This document shows positions 1-7,330 of a stretch of DNA of 64,000 nt, piece by piece (the first letter of the stretch is position 1; each line of letters begins with the position of its first letter). Source of the stretch: Enterococcus_D entomosocium (GTDB lineage: Bacteria > Bacillota > Bacilli > Lactobacillales > Enterococcaceae); the NCBI RefSeq assembly GCF_030441895.1, contig NZ_JARJAS010000007.1; one strand, given 5' to 3'. The notes beneath the pieces are model-generated. The model saw only the letters and a list, made by a program, of their open reading frames with translations. It did not search any database and was not told the origin of the DNA. Both the position numbers and the translations under genes were made by a program.

Positions 1-343
1 TTTGTGCCAGCTGGACAGTCGTCACTTCTTGATGTTGTAAAAGGTGCTCGAGAATTTGAAATTTCAATGCCGAACGATAAAATGCCCATTCAATTTGGTT
101 AAGAGAAAAGGTGGGGCTCATTTCAAAAACCAGTGAACCATTTCGGTAATACAATCGACACTGCTCATGATAGTGCGTCAACTCATCTTGCAGCTCATCC
201 ACATACTTTTCCAGAGAAGGCTTACTGATGCCAAGATAGAGCGCTAATTCATGTAGCTCCATTTGACCGCCAACTAGTAAAAGTTTTTTGAGCAGCTGCA
301 ATTGTTTTGCTTCTTTTTTTTCTAATAACTGATCAAGTTTCAT
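1..343 (-). CDS. Mga-like transcriptional regulator (partial, N-terminal part)
   Basis: The first 114 codons of a minus-strand gene that runs off the left edge. The start is the ATG at 343-341, which lies inside the 3' end of the flavoprotein gene: the two overlap by 11 bases, so translation is probably coupled. Residues ~26-55 (ELHELALYLGISKPSLEKYV) look like the first helix-turn-helix of the Mga/PRD-type regulators of enterococci and streptococci, preceded by a charged leader. The visible part has no PRD or EIIB segment, so Mga versus another HTH family cannot be settled. The co-transcribed flavoprotein may be its functional partner; that is inference. Confidence 0.6.
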   Translation of the reverse strand, partial: MKLDQLLEKKEAKQLQLLKKLLLVGGQMELHELALYLGISKPSLEKYVDELQDELTHYHEQCRLYYRNGSLVFEMSPTFSLNQIEWAFYRSALKFQILEHLLQHQEVTTVQLAQ

Positions 344-1640
344 CGGCATCACTTCCCGACCATATGAAGGTTTGCTCCAACACATGAGTGAATCGTGGAT
401 GGAAGAAAAAGTCTTTTTGGGTCAGCTCCTCCATCGTTGCCTGCTGCTCGATCGCAAACGCTAGTAAATTGATTTTTTCCAAAATATTGGCTTTTGATAA
501 AAGTTGCGCACCAACGATTCGGCCGCTGGCTTGTTCGATCATCACTTTTCCATGAACCTGCGTCGAATCAAAAAGGGAAACGGTAGTCGTAAAAGTGTGA
601 CAAACGATCGGTGATTCATAGAAAAACTGATCCGACTCGGTCAAGCCGGTACTGGCTAAATACCACTCAAACAATTGTGTACCGACTGTCCGCAATCCAC
701 CACGAAACGGGGTCGTTTTGTTTGCTAGATTGCGAGCTGCCGCGATCCCTGAGCGAACAGCATTATTGACTAAGGACATGTAGACCGTGTCTTTCGTAAT
801 AGCATTTGGAATTTGGATCAAGTCGCCGACCGCAAAAATATCAGTGGCAGAAGTTTCCAAGTAGGCATCTGTCCAGATAGTTTGATCACTGTGTAATTCA
901 AAGACCGTAAATACCTCTGGCAAGCGAGGATGAACGTTAACTGTCGTCAATACCAGATCGCTTTCATAACCTTGATCGGCGGTTTCGATCCGAAAGCCTG
1001 TTTCCGTTTTAACGACTGCCAAAGTTGGCTCCGACCAATGCAGCTGCAAGTTGGGGATTTTTTCGATCTCCGTTAAAAAGGGCTGCAAAAAATCGCGATC
1101 AAAGTATTTGAATAAAGGATACGACATTGATTCGATCACACTGACTTTTTTGCCGATCATCGTTAAGGTATTCGCCGCTTCCATCCCGGCTTGACCAGCA
1201 CCGACGATGGTAATCGACTCTGCTTGGGGCAATTGCTGTAAGAAATGCTTCGCTGCTTCATATTCTTTGTAGGTCAGCAGTGCTTCTTCTGGTTGCGGCA
1301 AAACAGTGGAATCTTGACTGGAACCTGCCGCCAAGACGAGTCGATCATAGCTTAGTTCCCGCTGATCCGTCCGAATCCGATGATCAGAAGGAAAGACTTC
1401 TAGAAAGGTTTCTTCTAAGGCTACGTCGATTGTTTCTGCCTCCAGCTGCTCCTTCGTACAAAAGAATGCTTCTTCTAGCGAAGCGATCCTGCCTTCGATC
1501 AGCAATAACAAGCCGCTTGGAACAAACCCAAGATGGGCTTTTTTTTCTATCAGTAGAATCTCTGCGTCAGGGTATAATCGACGTGCTTCACGGGCGCAGC
1601 TGACACCACCAAAAGACCCACCTATAATTATGATTTTCAT
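333..1640 (-). CDS. FAD/NAD(P)-dependent oxidoreductase of the NADH oxidase/CoA-disulfide reductase family, with Ser at the Cys42 position
   Basis: Protein of 435 residues. The start is the ATG at 1640, chosen because GAGGTG lies 8 bases upstream and the protein then opens with the FAD-binding motif IIIIGGSFGG. A second Rossmann motif (GAGQAG, ~residues 158-163) binds NAD(P)H, and a T...AVGD-type FAD motif is present (DIFAVGD). Length and layout match the Nox/Npx/CoADR family. In that family Cys42 in an SCG motif is the redox-active residue; here the matching segment reads FVPSG, with Ser42. It should therefore not work by the cysteine-sulfenate four-electron route. It may form H2O2 or act as a redox sensor for the downstream regulator (inference). 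Confidence 0.75.
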   Translation of the reverse strand: MKIIIIGGSFGGVSCAREARRLYPDAEILLIEKKAHLGFVPSGLLLLIEGRIASLEEAFFCTKEQLEAETIDVALEETFLEVFPSDHRIRTDQRELSYDRLVLAAGSSQDSTVLPQPEEALLTYKEYEAAKHFLQQLPQAESITIVGAGQAGMEAANTLTMIGKKVSVIESMSYPLFKYFDRDFLQPFLTEIEKIPNLQLHWSEPTLAVVKTETGFRIETADQGYESDLVLTTVNVHPRLPEVFTVFELHSDQTIWTDAYLETSATDIFAVGDLIQIPNAITKDTVYMSLVNNAVRSGIAAARNLANKTTPFRGGLRTVGTQLFEWYLASTGLTESDQFFYESPIVCHTFTTTVSLFDSTQVHGKVMIEQASGRIVGAQLLSKANILEKINLLAFAIEQQATMEELTQKDFFFHPRFTHVLEQTFIWSGSDADET

Positions 1641-1865
1641 TGGATCACCTCTCTCCCTTAGCTTAAATGAAACGCTCTCATTTGACGAGTAAAAAGCTAT
1701 CTTCCTTACTATTATTTTGCACCAGATATTGGAAGATGCTTTCAAACCAAAAAATCAATCTGAATGACCGTACCTTTATGATTGTGCCGTCAGCCACACA
1801 GGCCTCACTAAAAAATTCGCTAAAAAAAGAAAAACACACAAAAAAACCAGCCAATCGAGGTTTGG

Positions 1866-1890
1866 TTGCATCATCACTAGGATCATGCAA
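1866..1890. promoter_or_regulatory. Imperfect inverted repeat, operator or weak terminator
   Basis: Arms TTGCATCATC and GATCATGCAA match at 9 of 10 positions around a 5-base centre. It lies in the 297-base gap between the flavoprotein gene and gldA. It has no clear T-run on either side, so an operator is as likely as a terminator of the dha operon. No other clear signal was seen in this gap. Confidence 0.25.
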
Positions 1891-1937
1891 CGTACTTCCT
1901 GATTGAGTGGTTTATTTTTGCTATTGTTTTATCTATG

Positions 1938-3074
1938 TCATTGAGGCTGAGAATCTCGCTTACAAGCACTCCCAATCTTATCTGCTACGACGATCGCTGC
2001 TTTGACTTGTTCAACCGTAATTGGAAACGGCATCGAATGAATCGATTCTTCAGGGATACAAGCCTTTTCTGCTACTTCTGTTAATTCCTCGTCACTGATC
2101 GTTTCTACCCCTAAGTCTCTCAAGCAAACAGGTAAGCCAATCGATAGCACAAAGTTGATTACTTCAAACAACTCTTTTTGCGGTGCATTTTCTAGAACGA
2201 GTTGGCAAATCGTGCTAAAAGCGACTTTTTCACCATGGGTAGCACCATGAGCGTCATGAAGAACCGTCAAGCCATCATGAATGGCGTGAATCGCTGCTAA
2301 ACCGGCACTTTCAAATCCTAACCCTGAAAGGAGGATATTGGCTTCAATGACATTTTCTAATGCTGGTGTAACCACGTTACGCTCACATGCTTGCTTCGCT
2401 TTGGCACCATCTTTTAAAATCGTTTCATAGCACAGCTTCGCTAACGCATAAGCGGCTTTGGTTCCTTTCGCTGGTGGACAACCTTCTTGTGCACCACAAG
2501 GCAATCCAGCATTGACATTAGAAAAAGAACGTTGCGTAGCTCTTGCCTCAAAATAAGTTGATAAGGCATCTCCGATTCCAGAGACCAGAAAACGTGTCGG
2601 TGCTTGCGCGATCACGACTGTATCAATCAAAACTACGCTCGGACTTTGGACAAAATACGCGTAGTCATCAAATGCGCCATCTTCTGTATACAAAACCGCC
2701 GAATGACTGGTAGGTGCATCGGTTGCAACGATCGTTGGAACGATGATCAAGTCGCGACCCTCCGCCACACATTTTGCTGTATCAATGGCTTTTCCGCCCC
2801 CTAAACCAATAATACAGTCACAGGCGTTTGCGGCAGCGATCGCTTTTAGACGAGCCACTTCTCCCCGGGTCGCTTCGCCGTGAAAATCACTTTCGACCAA
2901 AACAACTTCATAGGTGTTTGCCGTTTGATCTAATTTTTCTTTGACCCTTGCGACATCTTCTTTACTGGCAATCAATAAGGCACTTTTTCCGAATGTTTTT
3001 ACAAAATACCCTAGGCGAAGCAATTCATCTTCTCCTTGCACATATTTTGCTGGACTAATAAAAGCTTTTCTCAT
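1938..3074 (-). CDS. gldA: Glycerol dehydrogenase
   Basis: Iron/zinc alcohol dehydrogenase of class III, 378 residues, oxidising glycerol to dihydroxyacetone with NAD+. The NAD loop GLGGGKAIDTAK, the ASP metal ligand in SGIGDALSTYFEA and two histidines in AIHAIHDGL...HDAHGATHGEK are visible, as expected for GldA. Start chosen at ATG 3074 (MRKAF), because a GGAG lies at the right distance while the upstream in-frame ATG at 3089 has no ribosome binding site. It is the last gene of dhaK-dhaL-dhaM-gldA, 20 bases after dhaM, so glycerol oxidation and dihydroxyacetone phosphorylation are transcribed together. Confidence 0.93.
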   Translation of the reverse strand: MRKAFISPAKYVQGEDELLRLGYFVKTFGKSALLIASKEDVARVKEKLDQTANTYEVVLVESDFHGEATRGEVARLKAIAAANACDCIIGLGGGKAIDTAKCVAEGRDLIIVPTIVATDAPTSHSAVLYTEDGAFDDYAYFVQSPSVVLIDTVVIAQAPTRFLVSGIGDALSTYFEARATQRSFSNVNAGLPCGAQEGCPPAKGTKAAYALAKLCYETILKDGAKAKQACERNVVTPALENVIEANILLSGLGFESAGLAAIHAIHDGLTVLHDAHGATHGEKVAFSTICQLVLENAPQKELFEVINFVLSIGLPVCLRDLGVETISDEELTEVAEKACIPEESIHSMPFPITVEQVKAAIVVADKIGSACKRDSQPQ

Positions 3075-3094
3075 TACACGACACTCCATTTCGT

Positions 3095-3466
3095 TTATTT
3101 TATTTTTAATGCAGTCAATTGTTCTATGATTTCTTGCTCAGAAGCAGCAACTTGCAACAATGCAGCTGCAGTATAGGCACTTTCAATCAGTGCAGTATCA
3201 AATAAGTGAACTGTTTTTTCGGTCAATTCCTCCGCAAGTTCCAAATTCATTTTGGCACTGCCTAAATCATAAAAAGCGAACAGTATCTGGCCTCGGTTCT
3301 CTTCAAACGCAGTTACGATCGTTTCCGCGTTTGTCCCGATTCCATTGTCCTCTAAGCCAGCTGCTAAAGTAATGGGAACATCTGGAGCAACCTCTTTGAT
3401 CAAACGCTGTAAGCCAAAAGCAATTTCATAAACATGAGAGACGAGTACAATGCCGATTTTATTCAT
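3095..3466 (-). CDS. dhaM: Dihydroxyacetone kinase phosphotransfer subunit DhaM (EIIA-Man-like)
   Basis: A 123-residue single-domain DhaM. It takes phosphate from HPr of the PTS and hands it to ADP bound in DhaL. The active His is His11 in LVSHVYEIAFG, and GIGT plus AFYDLGSA are typical of the fold. There is no HPr or EI-like extension, as in Gram-positive DhaM. Start chosen at ATG 3466, with AGGTG 6 bases upstream, rather than the GTG at 3475. Its first 8 bases overlap the end of dhaL, implying coupled translation. Confidence 0.93.
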   Translation of the reverse strand: MNKIGIVLVSHVYEIAFGLQRLIKEVAPDVPITLAAGLEDNGIGTNAETIVTAFEENRGQILFAFYDLGSAKMNLELAEELTEKTVHLFDTALIESAYTAAALLQVAASEQEIIEQLTALKIK

Positions 3467-4046
3467 CAAAAACACCTGCTTCGATCATTGCGCCAAAAAG
3501 AAAGGCACTGGACATTGCGCCGGGATCAATATGTCCTAAAGATCGTTCCCCCAAATAAGAAGCACGACCTTTTTTGGCAACAAGATCCGCTGTTTTTTCG
3601 GCAGCTTCTTTCACGACTTCAAAGGACAAGGTTCCTGTTTCCAGAGCTACGGTTGCTGCTTCCCAAGTTTCTACCATCGTTTTATCCTTAGCTTCAGATT
3701 GTCCTCGACGTTTGATACCACTAAGTGCTGCTTCAAGAATCGCTTTGGGATTTTCCATCATGGCGCTCGTTTTCGCCATCTCTAAGAAAGCCGTGCCATA
3801 GAGGGGTCCGGATGCGCCACCCACTTTACTGATCAGAGTCATCGCTGTCTTTTTAAAAATCTCTGACACCTCCTCTACAGGTTCCTTTTCTAACGTCTCC
3901 ATGACTGCTGTCATTCCTCGAGCTAGATTACTTCCGTGATCGCCATCACCGATCGCTGTATCTAGTGCATTCAAATAATCTTTTTCTGCTTGAATCGTTT
4001 GATGAAAAAGACGAAGTGTTTTTAATGAATTTTCTTTTGTAAACAT
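3459..4046 (-). CDS. dhaL: Dihydroxyacetone kinase ADP-binding subunit DhaL
   Basis: A 195-residue DhaL, which carries a tightly bound ADP as phosphate relay between DhaM and DhaK. Asp29, Asp34 and Asp36 in LDTAIGDGDHG sit where the two Mg ions are bound in DhaL of E. coli. GGASGPLYGT and the C-terminal DPGAMS also fit the family. It begins 13 bases after dhaK and overlaps dhaM by 8 bases. The length is normal and nothing looks damaged. Confidence 0.95.
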   Translation of the reverse strand: MFTKENSLKTLRLFHQTIQAEKDYLNALDTAIGDGDHGSNLARGMTAVMETLEKEPVEEVSEIFKKTAMTLISKVGGASGPLYGTAFLEMAKTSAMMENPKAILEAALSGIKRRGQSEAKDKTMVETWEAATVALETGTLSFEVVKEAAEKTADLVAKKGRASYLGERSLGHIDPGAMSSAFLFGAMIEAGVFDE

Positions 4047-4059
4047 TCTTTTCCCCCTT

Positions 4060-5040
4060 TTACCAAGCGGTATGTGCTACCGGCTCTGTTAAATAAGCCA
4101 CCCATTCCGGTTCCAATTTTAATAGGGTCAATGAGATACCTGCCATATCGATTGCCGTCATAAAATTGCCGACCTTTGAAAACACCACATCGAGCTCACG
4201 ATCCAAATGTTTCCGTACATCTTGATAGAAAATATATTGCTCCATCAATGGTGTACCGCCCAATCCATTGACCATCACAGCAAATTTCTCCCCATTTTCC
4301 CAAGAAAAAGCCTTTTCTAATTTCTCGATCATTTTATGAGCGATCTCATTTGAAGAACACATGGTTTCCCGAGCATAACCAGGCTCACCATGAATCCCCA
4401 CACCAAACTCGATGTCTGTTTCTGCTAGTGTAAAGCCTGGACTTCCCACCTCTGGTACGGTGGCACCACTCAGTGCGACGCTGATGGTTTTTAATTGACG
4501 AACAACTTGGTTCCCAAGTGCCACTAGCTCTTCAATGGAACACCCCTGTTTGGCAGCAGCTCCTAAAATTTTATGAACAAAAACCGTGCCAGCGACCCCA
4601 CGTGTTCCTTGCGTAAAGGTGCTATCCTCCACAGCGATATCATCATCAACGACCACTGTGCCAACTTCAATACCATCTAGTTCAGCGAGTTCCTTTGCCA
4701 TCTCAAAGTTCATAATATCGCCAGAATAATTTTTCACGATCAAAACGACACCATTGCCGGTATTCACACTTTTGATTCCTTCGTAAATTTGATCCGGCGT
4801 AGGTGAAGTAAACACTTGCCCACAAACAGCTGCTTGTAACATTCCCTCACCGACAAAGCCCGCATGAGCTGGCTCATGACCACTTCCACCACCACTGATT
4901 AAAGAAACTTGTTTGGCGAGTTCTTTTTGTTTTACGACAAATGTATTGGGAACTTGTTCAATCGTTGATTCATTTGCTTGAACGATTCCTCGAATCATTT
5001 CTGCCAAAACATCTGTCGGTTGATTCATAATTTTTTTCAT
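4060..5040 (-). CDS. dhaK: Dihydroxyacetone kinase substrate-binding subunit DhaK
   Basis: A 326-residue DhaK. It binds dihydroxyacetone covalently through a histidine hemiaminal and receives phosphate from DhaL. His217 in GIHGEPGY matches the substrate histidine (218 in E. coli), and GGGSGHEPAHAG and NYSGDIMNFEMA carry the other active-site His and Asp. The start ATG has AAAGGAAG 7 bases upstream. It is the first gene of the operon, expressed from the promoter and palindrome at 5288-5339, with a leader of ~240 bases. Confidence 0.96.
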   Translation of the reverse strand: MKKIMNQPTDVLAEMIRGIVQANESTIEQVPNTFVVKQKELAKQVSLISGGGSGHEPAHAGFVGEGMLQAAVCGQVFTSPTPDQIYEGIKSVNTGNGVVLIVKNYSGDIMNFEMAKELAELDGIEVGTVVVDDDIAVEDSTFTQGTRGVAGTVFVHKILGAAAKQGCSIEELVALGNQVVRQLKTISVALSGATVPEVGSPGFTLAETDIEFGVGIHGEPGYARETMCSSNEIAHKMIEKLEKAFSWENGEKFAVMVNGLGGTPLMEQYIFYQDVRKHLDRELDVVFSKVGNFMTAIDMAGISLTLLKLEPEWVAYLTEPVAHTAW

Positions 5041-5287
5041 TGCTTACTTCCTTTCGGCTACGAACAGAACACTATGGAAACCTCAAGCTGTCATCCAAAC
5101 CATCCACTAGAAGTTTCTCATAGTCCATCTTGATCGTTTGTTATTTTTAATTATTCCTTTTAAAAACAAAAAGCATTCTTGAAAAAATCGATATTACTGT
5201 TTTGTAAAAAAAACCGTCTTTCCACTTCACATAGCTTTCCAATTTTTTAATGGAATTCATGCTTTTTTGTTGATCTTCTTATCTATA

Positions 5288-5316
5288 ATCTTACTGTTAT
5301 CCCGTTGAGTTTACAA
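5288..5316 (-). promoter_or_regulatory. dhaKLM-gldA promoter
   Basis: On the minus strand TTGTAA (5316-5311), 17 bases, then TAAGAT (5293-5288). The palindrome at 5318-5339 starts one base upstream of the -35 box, the position expected for an activator rather than a blocker. The same arrangement occurs at 16629-16680. Confidence 0.7.
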
Positions 5317-5317
5317 C

Positions 5318-5339
5318 GGACAGAAACACTAATGTGTCC
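5318..5339. promoter_or_regulatory. DhaS-DhaQ operator (palindrome GGACAGAA-N6-ATGTGTCC)
   Basis: A 22-base site of two 8-base arms around 6 bases. The layout matches the site that, as I recall it, the Lactococcus lactis DhaS-DhaQ complex binds (GGACACAT-N6-ATTTGTCC): same arm ends and same spacing. It lies between divergent dhaK and dhaQ, next to the genes for DhaQ and DhaS, and directly upstream of the dhaK -35 box. Confidence 0.75.
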
Positions 5340-5346
5340 GCTTTCA
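5333..5346 (-). promoter_or_regulatory. Probable cre (CcpA) site overlapping the dha operator
   Basis: Minus strand TGAAAGCGGACACA matches the cre consensus TGWAANCGNTNWCA at all but one position. It shares 7 bases with the outer arm of the palindrome, so CcpA and DhaS could compete. Confidence 0.45.
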
Positions 5347-5384
5347 ACACTACCTTTATAGTAGTTCGATACTCAAAAAAAGCG

Positions 5385-5390
5385 TATAAT
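5385..5390 (+). promoter_or_regulatory. dhaQ -10 box
   Basis: A perfect TATAAT 35 bases before the dhaQ start, without a good -35 box at 16-18 bases. Such a promoter would depend on an activator, consistent with the palindrome ~46 bases upstream. Confidence 0.45.
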
Positions 5391-5424
5391 CGAATTACGA
5401 TTTAAGTAAAAGGAGCTGGCGTCA

Positions 5425-6417
5425 ATGAATCGTTTTATTCGATCAAAACCACAGATACAGAAACAGATTCTTGCTGGATTTGCCTATACCTATCATGATC
5501 GCCTGCGCTGGATTCCCCGCACAGGGATTTTCCTAAAAAGAGAATTGCCAACTAATAAAGTTATTTTATTAAGTGGTGGCGGTAGTGGTCATGAACCTTC
5601 CCACATAGGCTATATTGGAAAAAACATGTTGGATGGCGCTATTATGGGATCAATCTTTGAGCCTCCTTCAGCAGAGGAGATTTTTCGTGGTATCAAGGCA
5701 TCATACAACGGACATGGGACCATCTTGATCATTAAAAACTTTGCTAAAGATGTTCAAAATTTCTTACAGGCGCAAACATGGGCTACCGAAGCTGGGATGA
5801 AAGTGGATCATTTGCTTGTTTCCGACGATTGTTCGATTGAAAGTGATACCTTTATCAAACGCCGTAGAGGCGTTGCTGGAACGATTTTTGTCCACAAGCT
5901 ATTGGGGGCTGCTTCAGAAGAACTACTGTCATTAAAACAATTGAAAGAATTAGGGGAACAGATCGTCCCAAGGATCAAAACACTAGGGGTTGCTTTTGCT
6001 CCGCCCTCACCTATCGCACACATTCGTCAGCAATATCATTTAGCTTCGGACGAACTAGCATTTGGCATCGGTATTCATGGAGAGTCTGGTTACCGAACTG
6101 AAAAGATCCATTCTTCTGAACGAATCGCTATTGAATTAGTCAACAAACTCAGCAAGCAATTTTCCAAAGCAGAGCTAAAAGACATCGCTCTGCTGGTCAA
6201 CGGCTTAGGGGCGATCCCTCTTTTGGAACTGGCAATATTTATGAACGATGTCCAACAATTACTAGAAATTGAAGAGATTCGTGCTTCCTTTAAAAAAATG
6301 GGCAACTTTTTGACCGCCTATGATACGGATGGTCTCTCGCTTTCCTTTTTTTCCTTGAAAAACAAAAAGTGGCAAGAGTACTTGCATCTTCCGACCGATG
6401 CCTTTGGTTGGCATTAA
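5425..6417 (+). CDS. dhaQ: DhaK paralogue, dihydroxyacetone-sensing co-activator DhaQ
   Basis: A 330-residue DhaK-like protein apart from the operon and without its own DhaL or DhaM. In L. lactis the paralogue DhaQ binds dihydroxyacetone and works with the TetR-fold protein DhaS to activate dhaKLM. His218 in GIHGESGY and GGGSGHEPSH are kept, so substrate binding should persist. The DhaK segment YSGDIMNF is changed to FAKDVQNF and the N-terminal region differs, which may abolish kinase partnering. Ribosome binding site AAAGGAG 10 bases upstream. Convergent with dhaS. A second catalytic DhaK is the alternative, but the gene context favours the regulator. Confidence 0.82.
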   Translation: MNRFIRSKPQIQKQILAGFAYTYHDRLRWIPRTGIFLKRELPTNKVILLSGGGSGHEPSHIGYIGKNMLDGAIMGSIFEPPSAEEIFRGIKASYNGHGTILIIKNFAKDVQNFLQAQTWATEAGMKVDHLLVSDDCSIESDTFIKRRRGVAGTIFVHKLLGAASEELLSLKQLKELGEQIVPRIKTLGVAFAPPSPIAHIRQQYHLASDELAFGIGIHGESGYRTEKIHSSERIAIELVNKLSKQFSKAELKDIALLVNGLGAIPLLELAIFMNDVQQLLEIEEIRASFKKMGNFLTAYDTDGLSLSFFSLKNKKWQEYLHLPTDAFGWH

Positions 6418-6443
6418 GTCTCACCTCTTTTGCCTCGATAAAA

Positions 6444-6482
6444 CAAAACAGCTGTCTATTTGCTTAATCAAATAGACAGCTG
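6444..6482 (-). terminator. Terminator of dhaS, overlapping its last codons
   Basis: Perfect 14-base arms CAGCTGTCTATTTG / CAAATAGACAGCTG (6449-6462 and 6469-6482) with a 6-base loop; in the minus direction a T-rich tail (TTTTGTTTTAT) follows. The dhaS stop codon (6466-6464) is in the loop, so the final six codons form one stem arm. Confidence 0.75.
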
Positions 6483-6991
6483 CTCATATTATTCGCAAAT
6501 TCTCGTCCACTTGGTTTACAGCCTTCTGACATCCACTTTGTCGTCATCGCCATAAACGCAGTCGCATAAAATTCTTCGATAAACTCACGATTTTCTTTCT
6601 TTTTACTGTTGTAGCCCCATTTTATATCCAACATCTTACTGATCAAGCCCTTTAAGTGTTCGACATAATACTCTTGAAAAGAATTTTGACCTTGAAAAGA
6701 TAACACATTACAATAGAATCGCTTATTTTCTTCAAAGTAAACGAACAAGTCTTGTAATGTCGTCATCCAGTCTTCATAAGCCAAATTATCTGCTATTTTT
6801 TCAATGGCTTCTTGCTGAAAAATCCAATCGGTCAAATCATATTTGTCTTGAAAATGATTGTAATACGTTTGACGACGTATATTGGCTGCTAGCATAATCT
6901 TTGAAATAGTTACTTTCTCGAAACCAATCTCCACTACTAATTGTTTAAATGCTTTGGAAATTTTTTTCTTTACGATCATTGATTCTGCCAT
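6464..6991 (-). CDS. dhaS: TetR-fold dihydroxyacetone operon regulator DhaS
   Basis: A 175-residue TetR/AcrR-type protein. The HTH at residues ~20-50 (KVTISKIMLAANIRRQTYYNHFQDKYDL) closely fits this family, and the length equals that of DhaS in lactic acid bacteria. DhaS is an unusual TetR-fold activator that needs DhaQ loaded with dihydroxyacetone. Placed opposite dhaQ and beside dhaKLM it very probably controls the palindromes at 5318-5339 and 16659-16680. The ATG start has only a weak ribosome binding site (AAGGGTG). Confidence 0.85.
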   Translation of the reverse strand: MAESMIVKKKISKAFKQLVVEIGFEKVTISKIMLAANIRRQTYYNHFQDKYDLTDWIFQQEAIEKIADNLAYEDWMTTLQDLFVYFEENKRFYCNVLSFQGQNSFQEYYVEHLKGLISKMLDIKWGYNSKKKENREFIEEFYATAFMAMTTKWMSEGCKPSGREFANNMSSCLFD

Positions 6992-7330
6992 CTAAACACC
7001 CTTATCTAGTAAACGAATCTTCCATTTTTCTGATGCTTCCCTAATGGATAGATCTTCGACTCGTTCGGTTAATAAGATGAACCTTCCTGCCTTCGCTATA
7101 CGAGTATTCTATCTAAGCTATTGTCTGTTTACAATAACAAATAATGAATATTGACAGCCGTTTTTTGCATTTCCTCCCATTGATAAGAAACCAATCGTTA
7201 TTTGTGCTGATAGAGCTGGTTTCTAGGGTTCTGAAACAATCCGGTCCAACAAACAGTTAAATCATATCTAAAAAATTACTATAAAAGTAACATAACACTT
7301 TTTAATCATTTGCCTAATTTTTTTCAGCTT
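6992..7330. other. Intergenic region with the dhaS promoter
   Basis: 339 bases without a gene, between dhaS and the end of the GH31 operon. It holds a good minus-strand promoter and a small inverted repeat (see 7106-7134). I see no convincing terminator for the GH31 operon and no GGACA/TGTCC palindrome. Confidence 0.5.
7106..7134 (-). promoter_or_regulatory. dhaS promoter with overlapping inverted repeat
   Basis: TTGTAA (7134-7129), 17 bases, TAGAAT (7111-7106), ~115 bases before dhaS. CTATTGT-N6-ACAATAA (about 7118-7137) overlaps the -35 box and could be an operator for autoregulation or another repressor. Confidence 0.6.

Noticed and set aside
1668..1680. cre-like TGAAACGCTCTCA before the flavoprotein gene
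   Set aside because: One base shorter than the consensus in the centre, so the two half-sites are out of register.
1678..1890. 70-codon minus-strand frame upstream of the flavoprotein
   Set aside because: It lacks a ribosome binding site, has low-complexity Phe/Ser content and lies in the probable promoter region.
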